A stretch of DNA of 64,000 bases from Metellina segmentata (GCA_947359465.1 OX375879.1:122412377-122476376); one strand, 5' to 3'; positions 1 through 12,706 are shown, counted from the first letter of the stretch. Program-made: numbers and translations. Notes: a model not told the origin generated them from the sequence alone.

Positions 1-1
1 C

Positions 2-316
2 ACAAGATGCAATTTATATGGCGGGAACGACCACCCACTATCTCAATGTGAGATTTTTACACAGATCAGTGCTCCACAAACAGAAAATATCAGATCGACG
101 TGGCCTAATCCTCGTGAATTCTCTAATCAGATATCAAACATAAATAATTTTAGTACACAAACATGTTCTTTTTGTGGCAAATTGAACAAAATAGCCGAAC
201 AAAATAGAGCTCCACCAAACCCCTCGTATAACAGAAATTATCACCGGGGCGGTAGCAGCCAATGCCAGTCACCTAGAGCGCAAAGTCATTTAAACTACAG
301 AAGGAGGTATGCTTAG
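2..316 (+). pseudogene. gag C-terminal fragment with zinc knuckles
   Basis: An open frame from base 2 to TAG at 314-316. It starts with a nucleocapsid-type knuckle whose spacing fits C-X2-C-X4-H-X4-C, except that the second Cys is Tyr (TAT instead of TGT; residues CNLYGGNDHPLSQC). A second partial C-X2-C (CSFCGK) lies at about 164-178, followed by a basic, Arg/Gln-rich tail typical of the gag-pol junction. In the family this region binds genomic RNA during packaging. The lost Cys would weaken zinc binding. The stop separates it from the protease frame. Confidence 0.7.
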
Positions 317-393
317 ACGGCGCTCGCCCTCTCTTCTGTTACCAGCCGTCTGTCAATGTTACGTCTGAACTTAGAAATTATTTTAACTCTAAG

Positions 394-1155
394 ATGCAGA
401 GTTCAAATGAAAGTGTGTTTAATTATTTGCACACCTTTTCAAAGCACAATGAAACAGAAGATTATTATGTATTAAATGTATATGAGACTGTTGCGGAATT
501 ACCCCTCATTAATGTAAATTTTGGTGGAAATAATTTAAGAATGCTGCTAGACTCAGGGTCTTCAATTTCGTTACTGCCAGCGACAACTCTTGAGATTGTA
601 AAACATGTCGCTAAAGTTAAATACCTTTCAAGAAAGGTGCAGATAAAAACAGTTAATTAAAAACTGGATTTTTCATGTTGCGCTCAGATTTCTTTCAAAA
701 TAGACAAACATCACTTTAAAAATACCTTCTATGTTTCCCAAATTGATAATTTGAACATTGATGGGATACTAGGCTTTGAATTTATAGCAAGGCATAATGT
801 GATGATTGATTCTAAATTACATGTCGCTAGGTTTGACAATTTTAGTTCAAATCTATTGTCAAATTATGACAATGATGATTCAGATTTGTCCCGTAATCAG
901 GAATGCCATGGAACTAAAAGGTCAAAAACTTTTCTTCCACCACGAGAGATTACAGAAGTATCTGTTAAGATTGAAGACGATCAATTTCCATCTGATACAT
1001 GCTTTCTTTTTATTCCTAATGGTTCAAAGGACTTTGTAATTGACACCTCCATACATGAGAAATGTAATGGTACTTTTCATATTTACATCGAAAATAATAA
1101 TGATTCTACGATTCATTTAAACAAAGGGTATAAAATGGGAATTATTACACTATAG
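394..1155 (+). pseudogene. gypsy aspartic protease region, broken
   Basis: Two same-strand pieces. The first (394-660) holds the retropepsin active-site motif LLDSGSSISLLP, with the catalytic Asp in DSG; it ends at TAA 658-660. The second (751-1155) contains the second half of the fold, including the GILGFEFI segment that matches the ILG flap-end motif of retropepsins, and then a linker toward RT. In the intact family this enzyme cleaves the Gag-Pol polyprotein. The stop and the frame change between the pieces make it non-functional. Confidence 0.75.
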
Positions 1156-1236
1156 TTTGAGTTTGTTTAGGGCGAAGAATTTAGAGAGAAAGAGCCATCA
1201 CTTCAATGCAATTTAATTACGGCATCCGATGAAATT

Positions 1237-2887
1237 TTGCGATTGCGCCAATCGGAATTATCGCCCAACGATTTTCAACTGGATCATCTAAATTGTCAGC
1301 AAAAGTCACAATTCAGGACAATTTTGCTTACCAATTTTGCTGCATTCAGTAAATCTGAAAACACTAGGGCTACCGATGCGGTTACGCCAGACATTACACT
1401 AAGGAATCCAGACCCTATTAAAACTTTACCATTTGAAATTCCACAATCTCTCCAGCAGAATGTCAGAGATCAACTTAATGAGTTAATTGAAGCGGGTTTA
1501 ATTTATAGGAATGTCTCACATTGGGCTTGTCCTATGCTACTAGTAAAAAAAAAAGGATGACCCTTCTCAACCGAATGCGCCTCCCAAATATAGAATGGCG
1601 TTAGATTTACGTCTCCTAAATTCAGTTATTGAATGTTCATCTTACCCATTACCCAAAATATCTTCCTTAATCAATGAAATATATGTGTATCAATGGTATA
1701 CTATCTTAGATTTGAAGTCTGCTTACTGGCAGATAATGCTTCCAGATCATTTAAAAGATATCATGACATTTACCACACCCTTTGGCTCTTTTGGAAACAC
1801 ACGATTGCAATTCGGCCTAAAAAGTGCAAGTTCAACTTTTCAGTCATTGGTTGACAAACTTATTGATGAATTGCGTGAACAACAAATCACAGGTATTTTT
1901 GCCTATCAGGATGACTTCTTGATTGGAGCAAACACTTTTGTGGAAATGACCCAAAAACTAGAAGCTCTACTTCAAATTTTAATTAATTATAATATCACAC
2001 TAAGTCCGGAAAAATGTGTCTTCTTTAAACACTCCATTGATTATTTAGGTTTTCATGTGTCACATCAAACCATTACCCCTGTCGAATCCAACATAGCTAA
2101 AATTACAAAATTTGCCACTCCAAAAAATGTCAGACAGGTTAAGAAATTCTTGGGGTTATGCGGATTTTATAGGAACCTCATTCCTAATTATGCTCAATTA
2201 ACTTCCATTTTGAATCAACTTACCATCAAAAACAGTCGTTTTAAATGGACTGAAATACAAGATCAAGCTTTTCAAGATTTACAGAAAATCTTTTTCTCTA
2301 CGCCATTCGTCAAACTTCCTAATTGGGATAAACCTTTTGTTTTGAACACAAATGCTAGTAAAGAGGGTATTTCAGCAGTTCTATTGCAAGAATACAGTGG
2401 TACATTACATCCCGTATCATATTTCAGCAAATCGCTTTCAATTTCCGAAAAGAACTATCCAGCCATTAAGCTTGAACTCTTTGCAATTTATAAGGGAATT
2501 ACTGCCTTCAAAACATACCTTTACAATAGGAAATTCGTGATTCTCAGTGATAGTAAACCTTTGATGCATTACCGGAAAACTAGTTCTCCGGCCGATATCA
2601 TAACACGTTGGTTGTTGGCAATTAGTGAATACACATTTGAGTTTGTTCACATTCCTGGCACTTTAAATATTCTGGCCGATTACTTGTCACGAAGTTCTGA
2701 TCCCAATCTCAGAGAAAATGTCATACCAGTGACGAATAATAATCAATTAATTTTACCTTTCCAAGACTTCAATGAAACAAAAGAGATAAACAACATCACA
2801 CTTGCGAGTGAAAAGAAATATCTCATGACACATGGATCAGAGAGCAAATGGAAGATGATTATACGAAAAATGTTATTAACCAGATAA
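1237..2887 (+). pseudogene. gypsy reverse transcriptase and RNase H, one frameshift
   Basis: The part at 1237-1560 gives the RT entry region (IEAGLIYRNVSHWACPMLLVKKK). The frame shifts at a run of ten A (1545-1554), where nine would keep the conserved VKKKD-type reading, so a single-base insertion is the simplest cause. The frame at 1595-2887 carries the rest of RT, including LDLKSAYWQI, a YxDD-box variant (AYQDDFLIG), the thumb/connection region with FLGLCGFYRNLI, and RNase H with the segments VLNTNASKEG and ILADYLSR. The first RNase H Asp has become Asn (TNAS instead of TDAS), another sign of decay. Function in the family: copying element RNA into DNA. Confidence 0.88.
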
Positions 2888-4103
2888 AAGATTTATCACA
2901 GGCTAATTATTTTAAGGAAAGAGGTTACTTTCTATCACCGTTAGGGCTGTTGGTATATTCTCCTAATAAACACATTTTACATGCTAACATTGTTGTTCCT
3001 AAAACATTGAGGGCCAAAATTTTAAAAATTTGCCATATTTCGCATGCTGGTATTAAAAAGACGTATGAGTTGGTAAGCAGAAAATATTTTTGGACAGGAA
3101 TGCACACTGACACTCGAAATTATGTTTTGTCATGTGACATATGCATTCGACATAAAAGTTACACTGCCAAAAAGGCTCCATTACAAGACATGTCACTAGT
3201 AGAGCGTCCTGGATTATTTGTGTCCATGGACATAGTTGGACCCCTAGGAAATGCTGGACATGTTTTAACCTTTATAGATCATTTTTCCAAGCATGCGGCA
3301 TTATATCCTTTGAAGAGTATCACCACTGAGGCGGTTACCAAGCATTTATTACATTACATTGCTCATTATGGTAGGATGTCTCAAATTCTTACTGATTTGG
3401 GAACGCAATTTACATCCGAGGTTTTTGAACTAATTAATCAGATTTTGGCTGTGAAATTAATTCACAGTTCATCAGGGCACCCCCAATGTAATGGAGTATA
3501 GGAATAATCCATTCTCCTTAAAAACTTCCATTAACACTTTAAGAGAAAAATATGTATCTTTGGAAAATGCTCTAATTATATATACACCAGTCATTATACA
3601 GTGGATCTGTTCATGCCACTACAGGTTTTACTCCAAATCATTTACACTTTGGGCGCAATCTCTCTCTCTTCTTTGATACATTTTATAATGATATTACGCC
3701 TACTCATTTAGACAAAGGACATTATATTTCAAAAATGCAGCAGGATTTGAAAGTCGCATATGAACAGGCTTACACATCATTAGAGAGAAATCGCATCCAA
3801 CAAAACAACAGGCAGCATGCCAGGGCTAAACTGAGAATTCTGAATGTTGGTGATACTGTTTATTTGAGGTCGAAAGATGCGTTTAAACCTAAATACACAG
3901 GGCCTTATATTGTATTAGTTCAAAACACAATAGTGTGAACTTTAGAATTAGACTCTTGGACGATGAATTTGCTCCTGTTTTTAAGGTGCATATAGATCGC
4001 TTACGTCTAGCGCCCGCAAGAAAGACTATATCGATAGACAATTGTGATGACAATCTTCGGGTATCTACCCCGCGTTATCAATTGCGTAATCGTATCATCA
4101 ATT
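2848..4103 (+). pseudogene. gypsy integrase, broken
   Basis: Overlaps the end of the RNase H frame. The His/Cys zinc domain is visible as CHISHAG followed by CDIC. Next is the catalytic core, with the first Asp in SMDIVGPLG and the second in ILTDLGTQF. The GHPQ segment that precedes the catalytic Glu is present, but the frame ends at TAG 3499-3501 and coding similarity continues in another frame (from 3491), so the DDE triad is split. A later frame at 3735-3938 has the GDTVYLR-type element of the C-terminal integrase domain (LRILNVGDTVYLR), and a last piece reaches TAA 4101-4103. Confidence 0.85.
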
Positions 4104-5810
4104 AATATTGTGTTTTCTTCGATGATGTTATAATGAACTCATGGACGCTATAATGATATGTGGAACATTTGTGAACATTGACACTCTTACGAAGAAAAAT
4201 ATCTGTGATACTTTATTACTTAAAAATGATATTGAATGTAAATTACTATATAAACTGCTTAAATTCAAATAACGTTCATCCAAGTATTTAGATGTCATCT
4301 GTTCAATCAGGATTTCTCGTTTTGTGCTTCTGATTCTCTCTTCACTTCTGGCGATAATTCTTTATCATGCTTTGAGCTCCGATAAATTGGGGCAGCATTA
4401 GCCATCTTTGGGGTAATTCTGCTGGCAGAAATTACTCATTCGCGAACATAGATGGGTGATGACGGCTCTGTTGTCGCTGTTTAAATTATGTGTTATCATG
4501 TGTCGTGAACGTTGAGTATTATATATCTAATAATTGTAATTTAGTCATGTTATAATGTGCTACTTTTCTTTTTTTCATTTTGTATAATCCTCCACATGGG
4601 GTGCATTATTTTTGTTATTTTTGTGTTCGATAATGTTGTTATAGAGTTGACTAAGCCGATAAGAGAGAAAGTTGGACCCAAACAACCCGATATCAATTGA
4701 TATTATAATTTATTCCTCGCGACAGGGTATTTAAACGTTCTCTACTCACGCCTAAGGGGTGGTTAAACTTATAAATACAAGTTGCTTTTATATCACATGT
4801 GTTGGATTGTGCAGTGTTTTTTGTTGTTGTTGTAATGTTTGTGCTGGTTTGTAAACTATATTGGTGAAATATGGGCATATGCCTTTGGACTCATTGAATT
4901 CCTGCGGCTCATCCAGAATGCATGTCATCATTATTATTTGTCTGGTTATATTTTCATTTCATTATCAGTGCTACCATTGTTACCATGCTGTAAGGAAAAA
5001 GTTCACTGACCACTACTGAGAGTTCAGGGAAATGCCTCGAAATCAGTTTTGAGCATTCTTCGGAGAGATAATATATTGTTCTCCGAATTTTAGAGTTTTG
5101 TTTCTCTTTTTTTGTCTATTGATGGGGTATTATGTGATATGACAATCACATCAGATATTGTTTTGCCCTAAAAGCAGGGAAACACAACCTACAAGCTATT
5201 TGTATCAATGTTCAGTCCCTTAACGAATCCCTGAAGAAACCAAGTTCGCCACCCCTCGATTCCGAGAAAATGGAACGGGTGCGCTTTCTCCCTTCACGCA
5301 ATGGGGGTGATATTTGAAATGGCGCAATGATTCGGCCAATAGAAGGATTGACCCTCTGGCAAGGTTAGGGCTTAGCACCCTGAATATTGAGGGAAGGTCA
5401 GAAGGGGAGAACGACAGGAAACAAAAACGCTAAAAAAAAGAGACGGGGCATCTTTCGGTTGTGGCCAACCATTTTTCCAAAAATATGGTAACTACTGTAA
5501 AAAAAAATGTACCATCGACGAATTGAAGGAATGAATAAATAAACGAAGTTACCAAACAGAAAACGGCTGACTTTACTTTGTCATCACCAATATTAGAAAT
5601 CTCTAGATATTAGATGGAAAGAACCACCTGACTCCAAAAGAAGGAACCTCTATACTCCATGCTTCACTTCGACCTGATGGTCACCATATATAAAGGTATG
5701 TTCATATTTTTATCCGATACCGATTGAGAACTCCATTTATTTCCGATCAAATCTGAGGTCAAAACTGGATATTGGTATCCAGAACAAAATTGGGTACAAT
5801 AACCAGTACA
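4104..5810. other. gypsy 3' flank, no recognisable gene
   Basis: No coding similarity seen. A purine-rich stretch near 4388-4396 (AAATTGGGGCAGC) could be a polypurine tract ahead of a 3' LTR, but no matching 5' LTR is in the window, so this is a guess. The part 5160-5470 has somewhat higher GC than its surroundings and looks like repeat DNA, but I do not recognise it. Confidence 0.3.
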
Positions 5811-6990
5811 GGCAGATCCTGCTCTACAAACCTTTTGAAGTTCTACAAAAAAATTACTGAGGAGCTGGATAATAAGAGCAGTGTAGATATCATGTACATA
5901 GATTTTCAAAAGGCTTTTGATAAAGTACCTCATGAGGCATTACTGTTTAAATCGGAAAGGCTTGGGAGGCAGGGGAAAACATTGATATGGATAAAGAATT
6001 GGTTATTGGGTTGAAAGAACAAAGTGCAGGTAAAAGGAAATTATTCACAGTAGACAGAAGTTATAAGTGGGGTGCCTCAGGGATCAGTTTTGGGACCAAT
6101 TTTATTTATAATTGTCATAGATGATATAGGTCAGGGGATTAAGAATAGAATCAGTATATTTGCAGATGACTTAAAAATATGGAGGACAGTGGATACCAAA
6201 TTACAGATAGAAATTTTACAAGGGGATTTTGATAAGATATCCGAATGGGCTGTAAAATGGGGTATGTCATTTAATGTAGGGAAATGTCAAGTTCTGCATA
6301 TGGGTTACATGAACAGTGGAGTCGAAAACTGTCTGCAGGGAGTAAAGGTAAAGGAGGGAGAAACAGTCAAGGATCTTGGAGTGATAATTCACAGGGATTT
6401 TAAAATGGGTCACCAATGTTCAGCTGCGGGTAAAAAGGCTAACATGTTATTGGGGTATATTAAAAAGACTGTAACTTCAAGAGATAATAATATAATCTTT
6501 CCGTTATATAAGGGCTTAGTAAGACCACATCTAGAATATGCTGTACAATTCTGGGCTCCATATATGAGAAATGATATAGAAATAATTGAAAGGGTTCAGC
6601 TCAGAGCTACAAAAATAATAAAGGGGATAGCAAATCCAGACTATAATGAACCTTTAAATAAGCTAAACATGTATACACTGGAAAGAAGAAGAAGAAGGAG
6701 GGGGGATTTGATTCAGCTTTTCAAGTTGGTAAAACAAGGGGACACAGAGGGTATAAATTTCAATAGGGATAACAGAACAAGGGTCCATGGGTATAAATTG
6801 AATAAGACACATTTTAATCGGGATTTAAGGAAAAGCTACTACTTTAATAGGGTAATAGACAATTGGAACGCGTTACCAGAAAATATAGTTAATTCAAAGG
6901 GAGTGTACGAATTTAAGATACAATTGGATAGTCAGTGGGAATTGGGGAATTCATAAACAAAGGACCAGCCTTGTTGGGCTTGAGCCTGTA
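5811..6990 (+). mobile_element. CR1-like LINE, 5'-truncated dead copy
   Basis: Matches the RT half of the near-intact LINE on the minus strand at 45289-49457, starting abruptly inside RT (GRSCSTNLLKFY) and running through YIDFQKAFDKVPH, GVPQGSVLGPI and the catalytic FADDLKIW to the same C-terminus (FKIQLDSQWELGNS), then the shared 3' UTR start up to GGCTTGAGCCTGTA. Stops in frame at about 6012-6014 (TGA) and near 6051 (TAG) kill the frame. 5' truncation is typical of target-primed reverse transcription. The 3' tail is cut short compared with the other copies. Confidence 0.9.
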
Positions 6991-9827
6991 CAACACGTAT
7001 TTTTTCTCGGTTAATCTTATTTAAAAAATCTGAAAAAAAAAAAATAGATGGCTGCATCAATACAATCTTAAGCCTGAATTTTCAGAGCAGTGGGCCATTT
7101 CGTTTTTTGGTTGTAACTTGTGTTTTAGAAAATGCAATGTAAAAAGTCTTAAGTTATTGCTGTAAAAGTACATTCAAGACAGTTTTTCAAGTGGAATTTC
7201 AGCATTACATTCTTTAGTGGCATTAATAAGTTAAGTCCAAAAAAAAGTTTTGTTTCCCAATTTCAATAATAAAATCTTTTTTTACAAGTTAGGCTTATGT
7301 TGGTAGATGGGGCACATTCGAACACCATATATGGAGGCATATTTGAACAGTTCAAAAGTGCCCCCTCTCAATTTGTGAATGTGACGATGAAATGCCAATT
7401 AATGGATTCCCAACACCGAATACGCTACTAGTGCATGCATGTGCACGTGATCTGGGGTGTTTCCGATTCGAGAAATTGGAGTCAAAATATTCTTTATTTT
7501 TCTTCTCAGGGACCGCTGGTCGCTGTGGTCGAGTTCGATGCTGGAGTTATGGAATTGATAATCGCTTAATTTTCAGTGAGTGTCCAAAGGTCCTCATCTG
7601 GGTGTCGGGTCAGTTACAAGAACTCGAGAACGACTTTGAGGAATGGGTCGATTTCGTTGATCGGTCCAAAGAGGAATGATTACATAAGTACTCTATGAAA
7701 TCTAACAGGGGAAGATCTGAAGATTTCCGTGGCTCGAAGAACAGCAAAGTTGGACTAGCGATGCAAGCGATCCAAAGGGCATCGTCAATTATCGACACCA
7801 TTAAAGTGCGAAGACAAATCGAAGGTCGGAACACTTTGCGCCCTCATCTCGATTTCGGATGAAGACGCGTTCATTTTATGTTAAACGACTAAGAAATTGT
7901 AGTTTTGGGATGATGTCAGAGTATCAGAGAGCTGTATAATCTCTCTGATTAAAACGGGGCTAGAAGGTCATAGTTTTTGGGGTGGGAAAATCGCCGCGAA
8001 CCCAAGGAGTAGCTTCTTTCTAACTGCAAAAAAAGGGGGTTTCCTTAGCAGAGAAACCCAGTTCCTTTGTCCTCTTTTCGAGATCGCTAAAAACGAAGGT
8101 CGCCCCAATGCGAGGGGAAAATTAACGCCAGTAAATTACATATAGCACGCTGGAGAAAGACAACCGGGGTTATTCCTTTATTCCAACGGAATGTTCAAAA
8201 ACCTCAGGAAGAAGAGAGCCAAATCACGCCAACATCTTCCGGTAATTAAGAAGTGTCGCGGTTGACGGTTATGGTGGGGTGGGTTTGATCTTGGAAGGTC
8301 ACCAATTTTCCAATCAGTGTGGGCAAAGAAGAGATGAGACCGTATGAAGCAAGAGGGGTCGCTGTCCCCTAGTCAAGATAACACTCAAACCCCAGAATTC
8401 CAAGAAGGGAAAAAGCCTGAGAAAACCAATCTCTACTTTCAAGATTTTCTGTAGTTAGGAAGCCGGGAATGGGATCGAAAAAAAACAACTATACAGGGAA
8501 TCTAATTCTTGCTCTCATTGCTTTTCCAAAAAATCCGTTGTGGAATGGAAAATAGTTGTAACATGTGGGGAAGGGTAAGCCTTCACCACAGCATGGCCTT
8601 TGATGCAAAAAGCAGATGCATTCATCTTGTTTCCCCAGTACCACTGGCAACAAGCAAAAAATGTATCCTTCGAAGAAAAATGTATAAAAGTTTGTAATAG
8701 AAACCAAAATTAGTCCTCCTTTTGAGTGTATAACAAATAAATTACCTTTCAGGAAAATTGCCTCTATTTACTTAATCCCAAACGCCAATGTTCCCAAAAG
8801 GAAACATCCTCAAAAGCATACTTAGGATTTTTTTTCCGCCAAAAAAGGCCTAGTAGTAAAATAAGCCATTTAAGCACAAAAAAAATTAAATACAAATTCT
8901 TTTTAATGAATTGCGGCGTTTAAAAGTTTAAATAACAATATTCGTATAAATGTTTTCTTTTGCAAATCTCACAAAAGCTAAAAGTCAAGCTTCGTTCCCT
9001 GGCAAAGTTGCCGCGTCAAGCTCTATAGAGAATTCAGATGTTTTTAAGTACTCGCATAAAGAATTTTCTACGCACTGAGGCCATTTCGTCAATCCTTCTT
9101 TGTACTGTATTATTACTCAGTGAAATTCTTATAATATCGAAAGCTGGTTTATGCCAGCATGGTGTATTACATCAGTTACAGCTGGTAATACGTTCTTTAC
9201 CAATGGTGTGCGGCTTTTCGGACTTTGCCATCAGTAAAGAAATGTTATAAGAAGCCACGCAGTCCATCATCGTCGCGCTCAGATGTTGTCACTAAGAGTT
9301 GTCGCAATGACGGTGTTTTCAAATATTATTATTTGACTGTTTTGAAAAAGTTCAATATTTTTCCTTTTTTGTCGCTATGGACTTTTGTCAAATGTTCCTT
9401 AAACTTAGAAAATTTCGTTGATTCGTTTGAAAAAAGTTTTATTGCATAGAAGGCACTTAGGTAAAGTAATATTTCCTAATAACGGAATAAAGACACATTT
9501 TAAATATTCAGCACGCATAATTATCTGTATTTTTTCTTCGTCTCACTTTTTTTCTTTCGTTTCTTTTTTCTTCTCTCGTTTTTTCTCGTCTGTTATCAGT
9601 AAAAAAAGACAAATTTAAGACATAAGAAAATAAAACAAATCATTTCTTTTCTCAGTATGTAAAAATCGCTACCAATTTATTCATTGTATTTATTTTAACT
9701 TTCATAATAATGAAAGTGTGTCACAATTTGTTTTACTTTATATTAAACCCTTTGCGACCCCCCCCCACCCTTCGACGTTGTCCATGAAACCCCAAATTAA
9801 TTTTAATTTGCCACAGACCGTCTCACG
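6991..9827. other. unannotated stretch
   Basis: Several short open frames occur (for example 7392-7679), but none shows a domain, conserved motif or consistent splice structure that I recognise. The part 7400-8350 is less AT-rich than its surroundings and may be an old repeat. 9500-9620 is T-rich low-complexity sequence, and a C run lies at about 9758-9770. Confidence 0.4.
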
Positions 9828-9835
9828 GACCGATG

Positions 9836-10371
9836 TAGAGTGCCTATATAATAAGAGTGGCGACAAGGGACCAAATTTGGCCCAATGAGCATGCGCGGCA
9901 GCCATTTTTCTACCAGAATCGTCTCAAAGAAGGATGCTGGTCGAATTAATATATCATTTCAGGGAGAACAAAAAGCATATGAGTGTTATAATATGGATAC
10001 ATTCGGTATAAATGAATCATATAAACGCTCAATTACATGTGTAATTGATGAGATGGATTGCACAACGCGCTAACTTAGATTGTGAGAAACACCGTGTTAA
10101 AAAAAAGCTATTTATTTAAAAAGTCTTCAAATTTATACTAACAAAACACTAAAATAATAATAAATAAACATTCTAGAACACGAAATGGAACATGAATAAG
10201 CTATATTTTCTTTTTAATTTAATGTACACACGTTTTTCTCGAACACACAAAAAGTTCCCATGTTAAGTCTACGGGAGCTAGGAAAAGACCGCCTCGGGCG
10301 GTAGAAAAGGTCTCTGAGCCAATCAGAAAATGTTTCCCGTATGTCGCAACTCTTATTATATAGGCACTCTA
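9836..10371 (+). mobile_element. hAT-type MITE, 536 bp (copy 1)
   Basis: Terminal inverted repeats start TAGAGTGCCTATATAATAAG and close with the complementary CTTATTATATAGGCACTCTA. The element is flanked by a perfect 8-bp duplication GACCGATG (9828-9835 and 10372-10379). An 8-bp duplication and a TAGAG terminus fit the hAT superfamily. It has no coding capacity. Near the right end is a GC-rich palindrome, ACCGCC-CGA-GGCGGT on the complementary strand. Other copies are at 10549-11070 and 23363-23903. Confidence 0.9.
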
Positions 10372-10548
10372 GACCGATGGGGTCCGTAAGGACCACTTTG
10401 GGAACCACTGTTCTAGAGGATCCCTCCTTTTATTCGGTCTCCTTCCCTGTCGACCCAGAGGCGTGAACGCTTTAGGGGAAAGGCAGAAGTTCGATTTTGT
10501 GATATACGTCACACAATACTTTGAAAGGAAAGCGCCAGTAGTAAATGC

Positions 10549-11070
10549 TAGAGTGCCTATATAATAAGAGTGGCGACATACGGGAAACACTTTCTGATTG
10601 GCTTAGAGACCTTTTCTACCGCCCGAGGCGGTCTTTTCCTAGCTCCCGTAGACTTAACATGGGAACTTTTTTTTGTTCGAGAAAAACGTGTGTATATTAA
10701 ATTAAAAAGAAAATATAGCTTATTCATGTTCCATTTCGTGTTCTAGAATATTTATTTATTATTATTTGTATGTTTGGTTAGTATAAATTTGAAGACTTTT
10801 TAAGTAAATAGTTTTTTTTGAACAACATGGGTGTTTCCCGCAATCTAAGTTAGCGCGTTGTGCAATCCATCTCATCCATTACGCATGTAATTGAGCGTTT
10901 ATACGATTCATTTATACCAAATGTATCCATATTATAACACTCATATGCTTTTTGTTCTCCTTGAAATGATATATAATTATTCGCCCAGCAACCTTCTTTG
11001 AGACGATTCTGGTAGAAAAATGGCTGCCGCGCATGCGCATTGGGCCAAATTTGGTCCCTTGTCGCCACTC
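10549..11070 (-). mobile_element. hAT-type MITE (copy 2), inverted, one end lost
   Basis: The same family in the opposite orientation, 177 bp from copy 1. The left end has the intact TAGAGTGCCTATATAATAAG terminus. The right end stops at GTCGCCACTC and lacks the last ~20 bases of the inverted repeat, so no target duplication can be read. Arms of copies 1 and 2 together form an inverted repeat of about 520 bp per arm. Confidence 0.88.
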
Positions 11071-11692
11071 AAGACTCAATCGCTCAAGTTAGGTAATTAG
11101 GTTCGGGGAGTTGGACATGCAGGCGAAAGAGCTGATCTTGGAGACGATTAAAAATATCTAAGCGCTGCAGCGTAAAGATTAAATTTCACAACACAACTCA
11201 CACCAACTTTTTGCCCAAAACGAGTGCGTGAGTATTGAAGCAGATCGATTATGAAATTTTCAATATGAAATTATTCTCCAGAAATGATTTATTAGTATTT
11301 TGATGATCAATTTGTGATCCACTCCCAAAGAAAATTTCTGAGTGCATTCATTTTCGTTTACAAAAGTTCAAAAATCGCAAATCAAGTTGAAAACTTTCAA
11401 AGTTCTATTCTTCCCGCAAAAAAGGGGTTTTCGGGACCCCTTCTCTCTTCTCAAACAAAACTACTTTTAACAGTGGAATACATTTTCCCCTTTCGTTTAA
11501 TTATTCAATTCGTTTGTTGTTTTATGTGAATATGAAGTTTGTTTGCATCTCATTCCATATGTGAGTCGAGAGTACGAAATGAAAACAAGATTTTGAAAAG
11601 GCGGAAAAGTTTGATCTTTCTTATGCCTCCCCCCCCCCCCATTCCTATCACTAACTTAAACTCTTATTCCTAACAAAAAGACTAAGGTAAAG
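11071..11692. other. unannotated stretch
   Basis: AT-rich DNA with a C run near 11629-11640. No gene or repeat recognised. Confidence 0.4.
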
Positions 11693-12666
11693 CTAGGAGA
11701 GTCTGCGCACAATTGGACAGAATAATAAAAAACAATCTATTTATCATTTTTTTGCAAACTATTCATGAATAATTGTGACTTTATTTGTTTTTTATGCATA
11801 TTCATAGCTATTTTGTTGTTAAGCTTTAATCTAATACAACAGTTGTTATAAAACCAAGAAAGATATTTTGCGCAATCTGTCCTTATAAGGTCGAAGAGAT
11901 TTGTTTCGCACATGGGTAGGAGAGATTGTTCTAAATAAAAACTACAGTTAAATTGTTAACCATAATAATTACCCTAAAGGGGATAATATCCACCATGCCG
12001 CTGGTGTAAGTGATATTTTAGTGGTAACAAAAGTTAATCTGCGGCACAATAAAGATTGATAACAACTTTATTATTGTTTACAAAATTATTTTTCAGCAAA
12101 TTAATTTATTACCAAAATTACTTCAAAAATTATGTTTTTTTTTTTTTTTTTCAAAAATTGTTTCAAAATTAATTTTTTTTTGTTACACATATAATTTGTA
12201 ATTGATGCAAAATTTCCAATAAGCTGCGTAATCTCGCCTAGCGTGAAAACGAATTCTAACAATGCGCCATCTCTCCTAAATAGCAGATACGCACTCTCCC
12301 ATTTCGGTAGGAGAGATTGCGCGGCCTTTTATTTAAACATGGCTGCTTCTAGAAAGACCCGTTGGTGTTCGTAATGTTCGTCTAGGTTAGTAGTATCATC
12401 AGAAACCGTTTAATTAAAAAATATTTTGTACTATTGCCATTCTATAAAAATTTAGAGAAAGAGATATGAAAATTCAAGCGCTTATCTAGGGAAAACAATG
12501 CAAAATAGCGATGTTTTATCCTAAACGCTCGGAACAAACAACCTGCACTTTCAAGTAGACATTCCACTACTGCTGTTGTACAACTATATGGAGTCGCTGC
12601 GCGCGCACTCAACTTCTTCCCCGCCCCCGACCCTCTTAGTGCGCAATCTCTCCTCTCTTTAACTTA
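11693..12666. mobile_element. Non-coding element with terminal and subterminal AGGAGAG repeats
   Basis: The left end TAAGGTAAAGCTAGGAGAGT..GCGCAC pairs with the right end GTGCGCAATCTCTCC...TTTAACTTA; about 23 of 28 bases agree as inverted repeats. Inside, the motif (G)TAGGAGAGATTG recurs near 11917 and 12307, and its complement (CTCTCCTA) near 12270. Such repeated subterminal motifs commonly are transposase binding sites. No coding frame. A clear target duplication was not found, so the superfamily is open. Confidence 0.6.
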
Positions 12667-12706
12667 CTATTTTTTTGGCAATGTATGGCATATTCAAATC
12701 ACAACA

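Larger units (their letters stand above)
1..4103 (+). mobile_element. Ty3/gypsy LTR retrotransposon, decayed, 5' end outside window
   Basis: In order along the plus strand are a CCHC zinc-knuckle piece of gag, an aspartic protease, reverse transcriptase, RNase H, and an integrase with an HHCC-like zinc domain and the DDE core. This protease-RT-RNaseH-integrase order defines Ty3/gypsy (copia has integrase before RT). The frames are broken several times (TAA at 658-660, a 10-A run at 1545-1554, stops near 2885 and 3499), so the copy is dead. The last recognisable coding ends with TAA at 4101-4103. No 5' LTR is visible because the element starts before the window, so I could not define a 3' LTR by comparison. 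Confidence 0.9.

Noticed and set aside
4690..5000. Possible 3' LTR of the gypsy element
   Set aside because: Without the 5' LTR in the window there is nothing to compare; borders would be invented.
7392..7679. 95-residue open frame
   Set aside because: No domain, motif or splice context; a frame this long is expected by chance in a region of moderate GC.
9758..9776. C-rich run as a possible G-quadruplex or CRISPR-like repeat
   Set aside because: A single homopolymer run with no repeat-spacer order; CRISPR is not expected in a eukaryotic genome.
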